From the NCBI GenBank assembly GCA_003290165.1, contig QNQO01007589.1:1-64000 (forward strand): 64,000 nucleotides of DNA. The letters run 5' to 3'. The notes beneath the pieces were generated by a model. The model had not been told where the DNA came from and did no database searches. It saw only the letters and a program-made list of their open reading frames with translations. A program made the position numbers and the translations under genes. Positions 9,276-22,031 of this stretch are shown piece by piece. Source of the stretch: Berberis thunbergii (Eukaryota > Streptophyta > Magnoliopsida > Ranunculales > Berberidaceae). Numbering within the stretch: the first letter of the stretch is position 1; every line of letters begins with the position of its first letter.

Positions 9276-11746
9276 ATTTTGGAGACAACAAGTGCAGAAA
9301 AACCTGAAACCTATATTTTTGGTAGGTCATCTGTTGTCGATATAAACTCTAACAAAAATGTTAGTAAATCAGATTTTTGTAATTGAGTTGACTTAGTCAT
9401 GATTTTAAAAGAATGATGAAAACTCTAAAAATTTTATGCGTATTTCAAGGTAGTAAAAAACTTCTTCTAATGATGCCATATCATCCTAATTGCAAAACAT
9501 AATTTCTTAACGTCACTCAAATTCTAAACACACCTATCTTTAACGGAAAGATTAAAAAAAAAAACCCTCAAGAGAAATCTATGAATTCAACTAGTGAAAT
9601 ATTGTGCAAATCAATATCCTTAAACATTTTGGTCTTATCATGGTAAGAGCATTCATAGTTGTTCGCAGTGAGACAGAAGTCCAATTCTAATTTTATGTTT
9701 CGACCATCCTTATCTACAAAACAAGGAATAAAAATTAGATGAACTTTGATGTTTGAATACTAGTCGAGCGCTTTAGTAACTCGAACAAAGGTGCTTCGTG
9801 TCTAAATATCCAAAATAAATAATATTTAGCTCTATAATATAAATTTTCGCTATTTGACTGTCTATTTATTGACAGAAAATCAATTATTTACGTGACTATT
9901 TTTCTAATACTCACGAAAATTCAAATCCGAAAGGAATCCCAAATCTAATTCACAGAAGCGATTTCAATTTTCATATCTATCTTCCGTGGAATCAAACAGA
10001 CTCTTAATCATGCTAATATGTGAGCTCTTCAAGAAACTGTATGTACCTCTTGAACAAGATCATTCCAAGCATCCTGAAAATGTGTCCCAAACAGGAGCCC
10101 GGCCCCACCTTGATCAGTGGGGTCCACAGAGGTCCTACCCAAGCAGACCAAGAACATGGACCCACCTTTCTTCATCTCACGTGCCCGGGAGCATAGAAAC
10201 CCCGCCAAGTCAGCCTGAAACTGCTTCTTGTAAGCAAGAGTTGTGGCTTCACCTGCACCGTGGATGAAAACTCTTCCTCGATTGTAAGCCGTTGATCTCT
10301 TATCCGTAACAGTTTCTGGGACCTGTATTGGGCCCACAAAATGGTCAAAATATAGCTTTTTCATGTGTTACAGTCAACACTGTAGAATGTCTCAAATGCT
10401 TTTTGATGTTGACCATGGTGTAGAAAGTTTGATGATCTCAACTTTATGTGCATTCACTTTTGACCATATTGTTCAAAACTTCAAATATTTATCCGTTTTT
10501 ATCAGCAATACTGTTTAATCCCTAATTTCAATTATTAAAAATGATCGCAACAACTATTTTCTTAGAAGCTAAAAGGTTCTTATGGATCGCAACGGTGATA
10601 GGGTTTAAGTTTGGACCTGTGATACCATTCAGTCTGAACTTGTAATACCATTCACCGCAAGTTTTATTATTTAATAACTAACATTAACACATAAACAACT
10701 TTTGCTATATAAGGGCTTCACAAAATTCTCCTCATACTTTGTCATACATCCTACTAAGAAATCGGAAAATTTAGTTTTCATTTTTTTGCATGATATTATG
10801 GAAAACATTAACAACATTGGAGGTCAATGAAATTTGGAGAGGCCAGGATAGAATTTGCCATTTATATTATTTTTTCATTAATGAGAAGATCACATGAAAC
10901 ATTTAATTAAGTTTTCAAATAAGGGATCTGTCATGGACAGCCATACTGTTAAGTGAGCATATAAACTACCATATATACCAAGACATGTAATTAATTATGT
11001 GCCATAAGCAACCTAGCTACCTGAGAGAGCCAATGCAAGGAGAAAGCTGAGTGAAAGACATTGATTGACCGGGCAGGAAACAGTCTACGGTAGAATGATC
11101 CAGGCACACCCGCCGCAAAATAAGAACGGTGTCCATTCGCAGTCAGACACTCTTCCATGCTAGCTCCATTAATGGCTAATGGAGTCAAGAGTTGGAAGAG
11201 TGTGTTGAAATCGTTGGAAGGAAGGTCAGAGAAGAAGGCAGAGAACTCTGGTGGTTCATAGCCTAATGCCTCATACCTCTTTGTAATATGTTTGATTATT
11301 ACATCCATAATGTAAATTGTGTTGTTTCCACATGAGCATCCTAAGTCTGCCACCACAAATGGAGTCTCCGGTGATTCGAGTTGCACTTCATCCAGCGTTG
11401 CTTCAAGAAGATGGAGCATGGATCTAGCATGGCGCGCCTATCATAACATCCAAACAATTAGTTATAAATTAATCACAGAGTACACAAAAACATTTCACTA
11501 TTACCAAACATGCAAAATACTAAACATGAAACATAAGTAATACTTGAGTGATTTTAGGATATAGAAAATGCTTTGATATATGGATATTTCGAACATGGGT
11601 ATAGTGCGATTAGGGTTAAGAAATGAGGCGAAAACCTGAGCTTGGGAGTTGTTAGCATAGCTAGCTTCTCCTTTGCCACCTTTCATGCTAAGCATTCTTT
11701 CTAGTTTCATCTCAGAGACTAAAAGATTGTCTTCTTGGAGTGCCAT
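8357..11746 (-). CDS. IAMT1: indole-3-acetate O-methyltransferase (SABATH family), four exons, 385 residues
   Basis: Exons on the minus strand are 11746-11636, 11437-11021, 10322-10047 and 8710-8357. All have GT-AG borders and join in phase 0 to 37+139+92+117 residues. Arabidopsis IAMT1 is close to this length. The enzyme transfers a methyl group from S-adenosylmethionine to the carboxyl of indole-3-acetic acid, giving inactive methyl-IAA, in the cytosol. Visible marks are the N-terminal MKGGKGEASYANNSQAQ substrate/SAM segment, the SAM-binding motif DLGCSCGNNT, SFSLHWLSQ-type sequence (here SAFSLHWLSQ) closing exon 2, FLVCLGRTSVDPTDQGGAG in exon 3, and RRATSHAK-like RATSHAK near the end. The DPTDQGGAGLLFGTHF stretch is typical of the IAMT branch rather than of salicylate or jasmonate methyltransferases. 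The gene looks intact. The hAT lies 47 bp past its stop, and intron 3 carries a MITE and a fold-back repeat. Confidence 0.92.
8858..8945. repeat. fold-back repeat, copy 1 (IAMT intron 3)
   Basis: CGAGGAAATAAGCGAGGGA on the left is echoed in inverted order by TCCCTCG and ATTTCCTCG on the right, so a transcript would fold into a hairpin. It is related to the elements at about 13383-13485 and 14874-15005. Confidence 0.65.
9240..9271. repeat. (TA)n microsatellite in IAMT intron 3
   Basis: About 16 uninterrupted TA units. It is a simple repeat, probably length-polymorphic. Confidence 0.95.
9353..9518. mobile_element. Mutator-type MITE, diverged copy
   Basis: A 166-bp element matching 36793-36984 over most of its length. 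Shared blocks include AATTTTATG(C/T)GTATTTCAA, GATGCCA(T/C)ATCATC and the distal inverted end. It is flanked by AAACTCTAA (9344-9352) and AAATTCTAA (9519-9527), a 9-bp target duplication with one mismatch, as expected for Mutator-derived MITEs. It sits in intron 3 of the IAMT-like gene. Confidence 0.7.
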
Positions 11747-11847
11747 TTGAAGAAGAAAGAAAGAAAGAAAGAAAATGGTGAGTGTTGATGGTGATGGTGT
11801 TTGGTTTGGTGTGGTTTTAGGTGAATTATTGAGACCCAAAACTTGAG

Positions 11848-11858
11848 TATATATAGAG
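11848..11858 (-). promoter_or_regulatory. probable TATA box of the IAMT-like gene
   Basis: On the minus strand the sequence reads CTCTATATATAC about 105 bp upstream of the start codon at 11746. A CT/T-rich leader (rich in TTTCTTTC near 11758-11775) lies between. Spacing and sequence suit a plant core promoter. This is inferred from sequence only. Confidence 0.5.
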
Positions 11859-13382
11859 TGAATGTGTAGAAGGACCATCCAAGGAATGTTAATGGTTCAG
11901 ACTTTGGGGACAAAAGCTTTCCTCCAAAAAAGTATTACTAACAAAAAGTTGCACCACCCCCCACTATTCCATTCAATAAATTTGAGCTAATGCCATTGAC
12001 ATGGACTGCTTGAATCTAAAATTTGGTTCCTATATATTACTGTTTACATGCCTAATTGAGATTCGTATCGATGCATATCTCCCGGAATTACCAACGACTC
12101 TGATTGCCGACACTCTTCGGTTACCTTTACCATAAAAATGGGCTTCACATGATGGGAAAACAGGCCCAAGATTGGTGCCAGCTGATTTCAATGTTTTCAT
12201 CTCTACTCAACTTGATGAGGAGGAGGAGGCAGTGAGATGAGGCTAATGATCTTGCTAGATTTTTTGTATCCTATACTCAAAAATTGAATGAAAAAGTTGG
12301 TTGATTTGGTGTCCGGTTGGTAGTTGCTGAGTTTTCAGTTCTCTTTCTTTTTTCTTTTTTTTTCCCATTTCACTTTGCAAAACTTTCATTATGGTGCTGA
12401 ATGTTGAAAAGGGGACATCTAAATCACATTTTTCGGGTCCATTTTTTCGCTTTTATCAACAGATAAAAGTTTCAAGGCGCTACTAAATACGCGGTAGGGA
12501 TGTTTGTTTTGACATTATATCACAGATAATGCAGGCGTTACCGTTGTAAAATAGTTCCCAATTTCTACATAAGGGAATCCTACATTTTAGACTAAATTGA
12601 TATATCACTCCACATCCATCATTTGATTTTATAATCAATGGTAGGAATGGAAGTCTCATGAACATGATCTCACTCTTTGGTCCCCCAAAGCATAAGATTC
12701 TCATGTTCATGATACTTTCATTCTCACTATTGATAACAAAATTAAATAGTGCATGTGGAGTTATTCCTCAAATTAGCATAAATATAGGGATCCCTTCATG
12801 AATTCCCATAGTATATAATTTCATGCAACCAAACACACCCTAAAAAAACTAGTAATCAACCAGATAAATTAATCTCAATGTCTACCATTCTCCCTCGACA
12901 ATACTCATAGCAACTATGAGAAACCGATAAAATAAACAAGGCAAATTGATCTTGTAATCATCCGTTCAATGGTTTAAACTGATTAAAACACTCAAAAACC
13001 CCACCCAAGCGACTAAAACCCTTGTTAACAATGTACTTAATCAATATTTAATTGTCGGTAGGTAATTAACTTTTGGGATAATTGAGATCAAAAGGGTCAT
13101 TAACAGCCAAATGATGATTGATTACACTTTTATGACCAACAAATTTTTTTTTTTTTTTTTCTAAAGGTTCACTTTCAACCTAATGACTTTTGTATTAGCT
13201 AGTGATGACTTTAATCACTTCTTGTTATTCACTGGAGACCCGGAAGAGTGTTGTTTTTGCAGGTCTTTAGATTCTGCCAAAGCGCGTGATAATCGGCATT
13301 TCATGTGAATCTAGGCCGGGCTATTTTCTTCCCTCTAGCTTTGAATTTACCCAACCTTATTGATGTATTATATTAAAACTTC
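11859..13382. other. upstream intergenic DNA of the IAMT-like gene
   Basis: No supported coding sequence. It contains short T- and A-runs and presumably the distal promoter. The small ORF near 12483-12710 has no recognisable features. Confidence 0.5.
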
Positions 13383-13485
13383 GAAGGGGGATGTGACCCT
13401 TCATCCCTCTCGAGATGTGCGCTAACACTGATCTCGAGGGAAATGAGTGGGAACACCCCCCTCCCTGGACGCCTAGAAGGGCTCA
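13383..13485. repeat. fold-back repeat, copy 2
   Basis: CATCCCTCTCGAGAT and ATCTCGAGGGAAATG are inverted around a central loop, with GAAGGGGGATGTG opposed to CACCCCCCTCC outside them. It is the same family as copies 1 and 3 but more diverged at its ends. Confidence 0.6.
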
Positions 13486-14873
13486 TTATATTAAGGTTAG
13501 TAGGGATTAGGGTTACTATGCTTTCACATGATGAATAATTTATTTTGCAATGTAATCTATAGGGAATTCAGTTTTTCATCATTTTTTGAAGATTGGTTAG
13601 ATTTGAAACCAACAATTGATAATTCGACACTGTGAGGCTCTGAACTAGTTGCGTATGATTCAACTATATGTCTGTACATTGTTCTGAGAAAGTAATTGTA
13701 ATATCGGCTTGAAGGGTGATTTGATTCTCTATTGTCAAACTATCAAGTATATGTAAATCTTTTTGTAGTTGTTTTATTTGTTGATGTCTTTTGTACTTCT
13801 ATGTTTATCAAATCCATGTTTAAAGTTTTTGTATATAGCAGAGGTAATTGCAACCCTTTGCACGACATGGGTTTTCATTTTGTTTCATTTTTGTCTCCTA
13901 ATCATTGAATTGTAGTAATGTATATTCATGAAAGTAAAAAGAAGATGATATAATAAATTATGTAAAATTTAACAGTATATATGGCACCCTCACACCAAAA
14001 AAAAAAACATTCAAACCCAAACCTCTTGAAAGGGGGATAACACTTTTCTTTTGGATTGAGTAATTTCACTTTTAAGTGTACTTCAACCTAATGAGTTTTC
14101 ACCACAAAATTGAGGGTTTAAATTTTTTATTTTATTTTATATATATTTTAAAGTTTTTTTTTAAATTTTTTTTATGCATTTCTTAATTGGCGCATGCATA
14201 ATCCAATATTCATGAATGTATCCCCAAATAGCACTTACAAGGGTTAGTTACCTTTCTCCAACCAGTTTGTCTAGAGAGCCAGGCCAGGCATGTCAGTCAT
14301 GCGCCAGGAAGACTCAATACCCTTCATCATCCTAGAGATTCTCATAATCCATCAATCAAAGACAATCACACACACAAAGCTCCGTGGCGTTCATATGACA
14401 CTAGAAGCCTGACTTTCTAGAATTTATGTTCTCCAACATTTAAACAAGTGGATAATCACTAGGTTTTGGATTCATATGGTGACAGCAATAAACATGATTT
14501 GATTTTAATCTATAAATTAATAATAAAACTACAATCAGTTTAGTCAGTTTATAGCTGAGTTTCACAGTGATCGAAGACAAACCTGATTGATTTTATTCTG
14601 AATGATCTCTACTAGTTTGGATTTATTCAAATAATAATACTACTATGTAAGCATTGTTGGCGAACATGTGGCATTGTAGACTAACAATTCCTTGTCCCTC
14701 CAAGTAGGTTTTGAAAGTTACATTTGGCACTTTAAATTCAATGCACATTAAGTCCCTAATCGATATATATTAGTTTGATTGTGTTGATTGTCGCGTCATA
14801 TAATTTGATTATTACTAGCCTGATAGTCAATTTACTAGATCCATTATTAGAACACACTCAAGAGTGGTTCTAG

Positions 14874-15005
14874 TCGGCGAGGAAACGGGTGAGGGAGGCG
14901 GGTTTGACCCCTATCCCCCTAGAGATTCACACAGACGCACATCTCGAGGGAAATGGAGGGTCATAGCCCCCTCCCTCGCCCGTTTCCTCGCTCATTTCCT
15001 CGCCA
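14874..15005. repeat. fold-back repeat, copy 3 (best preserved)
   Basis: GCGAGGAAACGGGTGAGGGA pairs with TCCCTCGCCCGTTTCCTCGC at the other end. An inner pair, TGACCCCTATCCCCCTAGAG with the complementary TCGAGGGAAATGGAGGGTCA, extends the stem. The whole 130-bp unit could fold into one long imperfect hairpin. Confidence 0.75.
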
Positions 15006-16948
15006 TTTAGAATCACCGCAAACTTAATATGAGTAATGGTAAACACACAAAGGAAGGAAGGAAGAATGAATGAAAAGAGACCAGAGATAATTTATTCAAT
15101 CATTTAGCACCTATCAAGCAAGACTGAATTATGAGCAATTAAGGGTGATGGACATCTACTCCAATAGATGATACAAACCTAAACATTATCTATAAATTAA
15201 ACCCTAAAAAATGTCTTGGAAATACAACATTTGCTTGGAATTTAGGGATTTTAATTATTTAAATTATAGTGAGTGTCAAGGAGATGATTGATTTAAGCTC
15301 TCTATGTTGGAGAAAAATATTTCAACTTTAAAAGATTTTAATATACTCTTGAGTATGAAGGAGAGAAGATGCCTATAACTTAAAAGAATATTTCTAGAGA
15401 GCCTGATCCGAAAGCATTGATTTGTGTTTATTGGGATGGTGGTCTGCACATGATCAGACTAACTTTACTCTTTTCCAACTTCTCCAAATCTATGGAGAAA
15501 AGGGTAGAGTGATCTGATCACGTACAAATCACCCTCCCAAGCATAAATCAGTGCTTTTGAACCAGGCTTGTAGAAGCTCTAAACTTAAAAAACAACTTTT
15601 GTTATTTCAATCTTCTAAAAAAAAAAGTTAATGAACTAATAAGTCATTGCCTAGGGTTCTTTTTTAGCTAGGATTTCATCATGAACATTTTTTCTTCCTT
15701 TCTTTCTAAAAGTGGCTTAAAAAGATAATTATTGTAAGAGTGGGTATGGGCCCAAGGCCCATGCTTTTATTACAAAGGGCCCATACTTTTATTACAAAGG
15801 TAACGTGGAGAGGGATGAAATGTGAACACTTGCTTTTGTTATGTTTGGAGTGTGAATGAATTCTATGATTGCTCAACAGTTTCACAATAGGCCATTCCCC
15901 GGGTGACACGTGGACATCGCCGCCTCGCAGAAAGGATCCACTCTACCTTATCTATAGCATTAGTGAAACATGTAGAGTTCTAATATATCGCATATGTTTC
16001 TTGTGAAGGAGAAACTTATGATTGTTTTTAATCTCAAGTGAGCTTCATTTGAATTTTCGTTCATTTCGAATTAAGCTTCTAAGAATCGTACAAATCATTC
16101 GTTAGGGATCATGTTTGTTATTACCATTATTCTTTTCTTATGTAAAAGTATGTAAAAAGTGTATACATGGCTTTTGAGATTAAGAAAATTTGTATATATT
16201 TCACTAGAACAAAAAATGACAAGAATTATATTGTATGATAACAAAATGGGCCGAACCCAAGCCCAATCAGATTAAGCATACTTAAGGGAATCATCTCCAT
16301 AGGATTTGGACTGGGCAAAAGCAGAAATTTTACCTCTTAGAGCCTCTTGAGTTTCATTCTCTTCCTTAAACCAAAATGGTGAAATTGTTCGGAAGTTAAG
16401 AAAAATGTAAAAATTGTTAAAGTCAAACGGTTAATACTAGGTGCCATTTTTTATTAATAACTATTTAGAGAGTTGCCGACATGAGATGGTCCTAAATACA
16501 TAAATAAGACTATTTAACGTAGGTAGTTCAACCAGGATGATAACTGGCACAAACTCTTGTTCAGGGCTTCTGACAATGGTTAGTGCAAGAAACTCAAATG
16601 CAATGGACTTTGCATGAATTAGAAAAACTCTATTGTAGATACTTTATACGACTGGAACATCTCCATATAACTTGTTATTGACCCTACAGTTTATTCGTTC
16701 TGCTCCATTGGGTTAGTTGGGTTTGGCCAGTTAGTTCTCATATTTGAAAGCATCGAGTTAAATAGTCAAGTACATGTAGCAACTCCCTACTATTTTTTCA
16801 TTTTTTTTCTTCATGTTCAAATGTATGGTAAATATTGTAAAGTGCATTAAAGTTATAAGAGAATGTTCTTTACTTAAACTACAGTCCATTCCTCACACAC
16901 GCAGAGGGGCCTTTTAATTCAAAGGTGTTTAGGGTACCTTGAGAGGAA
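15006..16948. other. intergenic DNA
   Basis: I see no convincing gene. A short duplicated phrase (GGGCCCAT(A/G)CTTTTATTACAAAGG) occurs near 15746-15800. The ORF at 15706-15909 on the minus strand has no family features. Confidence 0.45.
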
Positions 16949-17092
16949 ATGTTTGGTATAGTGAACAGTAAAGAAATGAAGAGAGTTTGTGATGTTTTGG
17001 TGATAGAACTTCTCATATTAGTAGCATTTGGAGTTGGAGAAGTTGAACCCCAAAATGTTGGTAATCACCATGTAGTTGGAGATCAGATCAGG

Positions 17093-20000
17093 TGTAACAC
17101 CACTACCTTTTCAATGACAATAAAAAAAAAAAAAAAAAAAATTATGCAACTAAAATTAAATTGAAAATTTTTATTTTAAAATCTTCTTTCGTTTGACAAG
17201 TTGCATTTTTGAAATTCGCTTAACTTTCTTTCCTCTACCGAATCTCGGGACGAGATTCTTTTGAGTTGTATATATTGTAGCACCCCGTAATTTTTGTACT
17301 TACTGAAAATATTTATATTTTTGTGTGATTGTCTTCATTAAGTTATGGGCATACGTATGAGCTATTTGTTTGTCCATGTGATGTGTAGTTTGCTTATTTA
17401 AGAATTAATTTCCTACTTACCTTCCTCTACCGACGAGATTCTTTTGAGTTGTATATATTGTAATACCCGCCTAATTAAATAAATATAAAAATTTTGTAAA
17501 CCCTAATGTTGATGGGTTGTTACCCAATTGTATTTGGGCTTGGTTGTGGGCTTTTATTAAACTAATAAGTAGGGTTTTTATTTTGTGAAATAGGGTGGGT
17601 GCATTCGAAAGTTCGGTGAGGGCGAATAGCCACTCACCTTATAAAGAGAAAAAAACCCTATTTCTTTTTTCTCTCCTTCTTTTCTCCTTCCTTTTCCCTT
17701 TTCCCTTCTTCATGATTTTTTTTATGGCAGCTAAAGGGTGTGTGAATCGTTATGCGTCATGTTGGTGTAGGCACTACTGTCACACTGTTAGTTTGGCATG
17801 TGTGTGTCATGCTGTATGATGGTCTATCCAAGCAGTAATTAAAAAGTTAATAGTTTCTCATTAGTATGTATTGAAGCATCCCCATTTACCACATGTTTTT
17901 CATATCTCCTGGGTCTGGTAGTGATATGATGGAGAAGATTGTGAAGAAATTTCTAACACCCAGCCATGCTGGAGAATGCATCCAATAGTTTTCAGATTCA
18001 TGCCTTGAGTTGGAAAATTGGTGTTTTCCCTAGCAATTCTTACAGGGTAGGCTTTTTCCAAGATAATTAACTAACCTTAGATTTGCATGTTTGTTTGGAG
18101 GCGTGGCCTTGAAAAGGATATCATTCGAAGAAAGTATTGACGTGGTCTTGAGCGTGATGGTTCTTTGATCTGGTTAAGATGAAGAGATGCTCTTTCAAGA
18201 TCAAAAGATGGATTTCTTAGTGGAGAGTGGGAGATAGATAAGTTTGTGTCCATTGAGGAATTCAATAGAACTAAGTTGGAGTCTTGATAGAGGAGACCTC
18301 GTATGGTTCTTCAATTCATTGCAAAAGGGCATGGCTTCAACATAGGAAGATATTAAGGGTGGTGATGAATCTGGTGATGATTCCAAAGGGAAATGGTGGT
18401 GAAGGATAGGTAAGTTATTCAAGGAGTTAGGGTAGAGAGGAAGGTAGTTGTTGAGAGTTTGAGATAACTGCACCTGTAATTGGTAATGGGATGAACATGG
18501 CTCAGACTTGCAAAAGTGATCAATCATATGCTAATGCTGTGTGTTCCATTAACGACAATGCAAACTCCATCCAACCACTCCAATGCTAAGAAAGGTAGTG
18601 ACAAGCTAGAGGCAGAGAGGGGTGGGAGTGGGAAGAGTATGGCTTCACCTCAAGGACGGACAGACATTTTCACTTCTCTGACTCGTAAGTTGCTTGTTTG
18701 GGAGAGAGAAGGTAGTGTCAAAACAGATGAGGACAAGGAGGTGGTTGGCTTGATGTATTATGAGCTTGGCAGTGCAAGCTGCTCAGAAACTAGGCATTCT
18801 AGAGGTTCAGTTTTGGACTGCTTCAGCTTGTGGCATGAAGGGGTATCTGTCCCTGTCAATGCCTTGTTCCAAAGTACTATGTTGTTTGTGTTCTTCGTCA
18901 TTGCAATGGGGCAGAGGAGGTTTACACTCTGTTCTTTTTTTTTTGAACAAAGCATTGGTTTTCTGGCAGCAGTTTGCATAATTGCTGTTATTTGCGGACT
19001 GTTGTTGGATCTCAGGCAGGGTTCTTATTGGCTGAAGTAGTATTCTTGATGTTGCATTTGGGGAGTTTTTGGGAACATGCAGGGTTGGTTTAGGGTCTGT
19101 TTCAGACCTGATTCGAAGTTGCTTCAGGGAGATTACGAGTAGGAGAGGAGACGAGATGGGACGATAGCGTTGGCTGCGCAATCCTTTGCAATTTGCAATT
19201 TCGGTGAGTTTCTTCCTCTCCTTTACTTTTACTGTGAGTTTTCTCTATTCCCTTCTTGTATGTGAGTCTTCTTTCATTCTCTATATGAGTTCCTCTTTTT
19301 GAAATACCCGTATTTTTGTTTGTTGATTTTGGTGTGTTCGATGGCTTAATGACGATGGAGTGTTTTCCCATTCTCCATTTTTTTTTCTCTTTCTAGTATG
19401 GTTTGGTGTTTAGGTTTTCACCGTTCTCAATCTAAATTTTGTTTGTGTTTTCGAACCTCTAAATCATGATTCGTGTACGTGTTTTTCTTGTTGGTGATTA
19501 TGGGTCAAGTGTTTGTTAATGTGATTTGAGATGAGTGAGTGGTCGGTGTTTGTGAAGCCACGAATCGGCCATTTGGGGTTCAAATGGGCTGAGTCGGTAG
19601 GTTTGTGTCATATTGATTTTATGCAGATTCTGATCAACATGAGTAGATGAAGCTTTGATGCTTATGGGGACCATATGCTGCCCATGTGAGCATCATCTAA
19701 ATCAAGTGAGACATTCACTTTAAATAGCATAGCTAGGTGAGGTGGTTAAGGGGTTTGGGCCAATCCTGTGTGAGACAACATGTTAGAATGCCTTATCTAG
19801 CACTACATACTTAAGTTAGCATTATGTGTCATTCTCTCACTCCAAGCAAATCCATGTTTTCGACATAGCTTGTGTGTTCAAAACCTTTTTGCCACATACT
19901 TGGGTATTTATTAGTTGTCTTGATGAATCCTTAAAATATCAAATTTATAACATGACATGTATGATGTAGTCGGGTTTGGATAAAGAGAAACAAATAACAG

Positions 20001-21725
20001 GGTAGCTTGTGAATGAGTAGGGATTTGTAGATTTGCCACGTAAGGAGCTTATTGACATGGAGAAAAAGGCGTGTGCATTTTGGATTTTTCCTATCTTGGA
20101 CTTGCACAGAGAACCTCATTGTTATACAACTCTAACTTCCAATTTTAACAAATTTTTCTTTGTTGGGTTTTCTCGAACTAGTCAAAATCTCCTAAAAAGT
20201 TCCTTTACCAAGTAGATAACTGAATGTAAGTGGAACTGACAAACCAATCATATCCATTAGGAGTATCTCACTACTTGGTGTGGGGACAGTGTAAAGAGGA
20301 CAAAGGTCATACAGTAAATGGGTATGCGAAGGGGTATGGATATGTATGTTGACAGTGTATGTTTTATATTGATTGTCATTGTCTAATCAATAGATGGGGT
20401 CATGATAGGTGGTTTCAAAAGAAAATGTGGATTTCCATAAGGATAGTCAGGGTATCATAATTTGGGGTATAGCCAGTAATGAAACTTGTTTTCTTGTCAC
20501 GCGTATGTGACTATGTTAAAAGAATGTTTGTGCTTGCGACACACTTGTTTTTCATTCTTTTCTGAAGGAGATGGCAAAATAGATTTTGTCATGTTGTGAA
20601 TATCACCTTGGTAATGTTTTATGTATATATGGTTCTTGTAAAGGGAATGTGATGTGACGTTAATTGATTTGGAAAAATAATGACTCAAATAAAATCCTTG
20701 GTAAATGTTCTTTTTCCACAACTCCAGAGAAAAAAAAATGTGAAAAGAAATGAAAATTTTGTATACAGACTTGCTTGTATACGTGTGATATTATTATGGG
20801 TATGCAGACTTGCTTGCATATCGGTGCACCGTTCCATGTGAGTTCGGTTGTACGTGTAGAATGCTTGTCAGTGATCGAACTTCGGGTGAGATGACATGAC
20901 ACTCGAGGTGGCACCCCACTTGGGTCATGTACGCTCCGAGTGGCTTCGATGGCAAGGGAGACACACTTGGGTGAGGTGTGTTCGGCACAGGAGGAGAGTG
21001 CGATTGTGGAAAAAGAAGCCAAGAATTAGAAAACAAAATAAATAATTAAATTAAACCATTGAATTGAGCATGCCATGAAATTGTGTATAGATTATTTTAG
21101 CTTATATTAGGTTAGCCTTGAGGGAAGAAACTAACAGCTCATTCGAACCTTGAATGAGAACTACATGTCTTCCTAAAGGTGGAAAAATGTGTTTTGTTAA
21201 TATTTCAATAATAGTTTCATATGATTATGGTTTGGAGTGTGGTTGCATTTATGAGGATTGATAACTCATAAACTTTATTTATTAGTGATAAATGATGCAT
21301 ATTTATTTATTAGGATAATAACACCATTGCCTCATTGAGGAACTACCTGATGGTGTGGTTATTTATTGTTTGGTTTATTTTAATGTTATCATGTGCGGGT
21401 TTATTGATTTTTGGGATGAAGATTTCTCACACCGGCTTTATTGCTGACCCGAGTGAGCTTTTGCTTCTTGGGTACATTCCTTTTGGGATGTAGCCGAGTA
21501 GTCTTTCAGGTTTAGAGATTTTGAGCTGCAGTACTGGAGTTCCGCTAGTGAGCTAGCCATGCTAGTCTTCTCCGGGTTAGACTTTTTATTCGTTTTAGAT
21601 GTTTAGTTCATGCTGCTATTTGTTTCTGTTATTATTAAATTCTCGCGTCCCGAGTTTTGGGGGAAACGGATAATCCTACGTGGCTTTTTGGGATTTTCGT
21701 TTCCTTCGAAAATCGGGGCGTGACA
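17093..21725 (+). repeat. 5' LTR (4633 bp)
   Basis: TG...CA-bounded repeat. It contains a 20-bp A-run near 17120-17139 and two internal copies of the interior-to-LTR junction (about 17239-17281 and 17430-17465). A coding-like stretch spans about 17930-19040, including a 174-codon ORF at 18516-19040 with two hydrophobic segments and no recognised family. The A-run and junction copies are repeated in the 3' LTR, as is the ORF. Confidence 0.93.
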
Positions 21726-22031
21726 TTTTGGTATCAGAGCATTTGGTTAGCCTAGGCTAGGGTAGAGTCTAGGTGATCCTCGGAATGTGGATATGGGTGA
21801 GTAGTAGTGTGACTGCCTAGAGATAAAGTGACAAGGGTGAACCTTGAACTTTTAGCATTGTTTCTTTTTCTTCGTGAATCTCGAGATGAGATTTCTGTGA
21901 CTAACTTATTTTAATGTCAATAGTGGATGACATTATTTCGTGTCGTTTTCTTGCAGTAAGTTTGTTATCTTGAATCTTTAGTTAACCCTTTTCGCGAATC
22001 TCGGGACGAGATTCTTTTGAGTTGTATATAT
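21726..22031 (+). other. retrotransposon interior with primer-binding site
   Basis: Only 306 bp. TGGTATCAGAGC at 21729-21740 is the tRNA-iMet primer-binding site. The remainder encodes nothing recognisable. It ends with the CGAATCTCGGGACGAGATTC...TTGTATATAT phrase directly abutting the 3' LTR. This is enough for packaging and priming signals but no proteins. Confidence 0.88.

Noticed and set aside
15706..15909. 67-codon ORF in the intergenic region
   Set aside because: No motif, no splice context and a position inside repetitive AT-rich DNA; probably chance.
21729..21740. Fragment of a tRNA gene
   Set aside because: Only the 12-base primer-binding site complementary to initiator tRNA is present; no cloverleaf.
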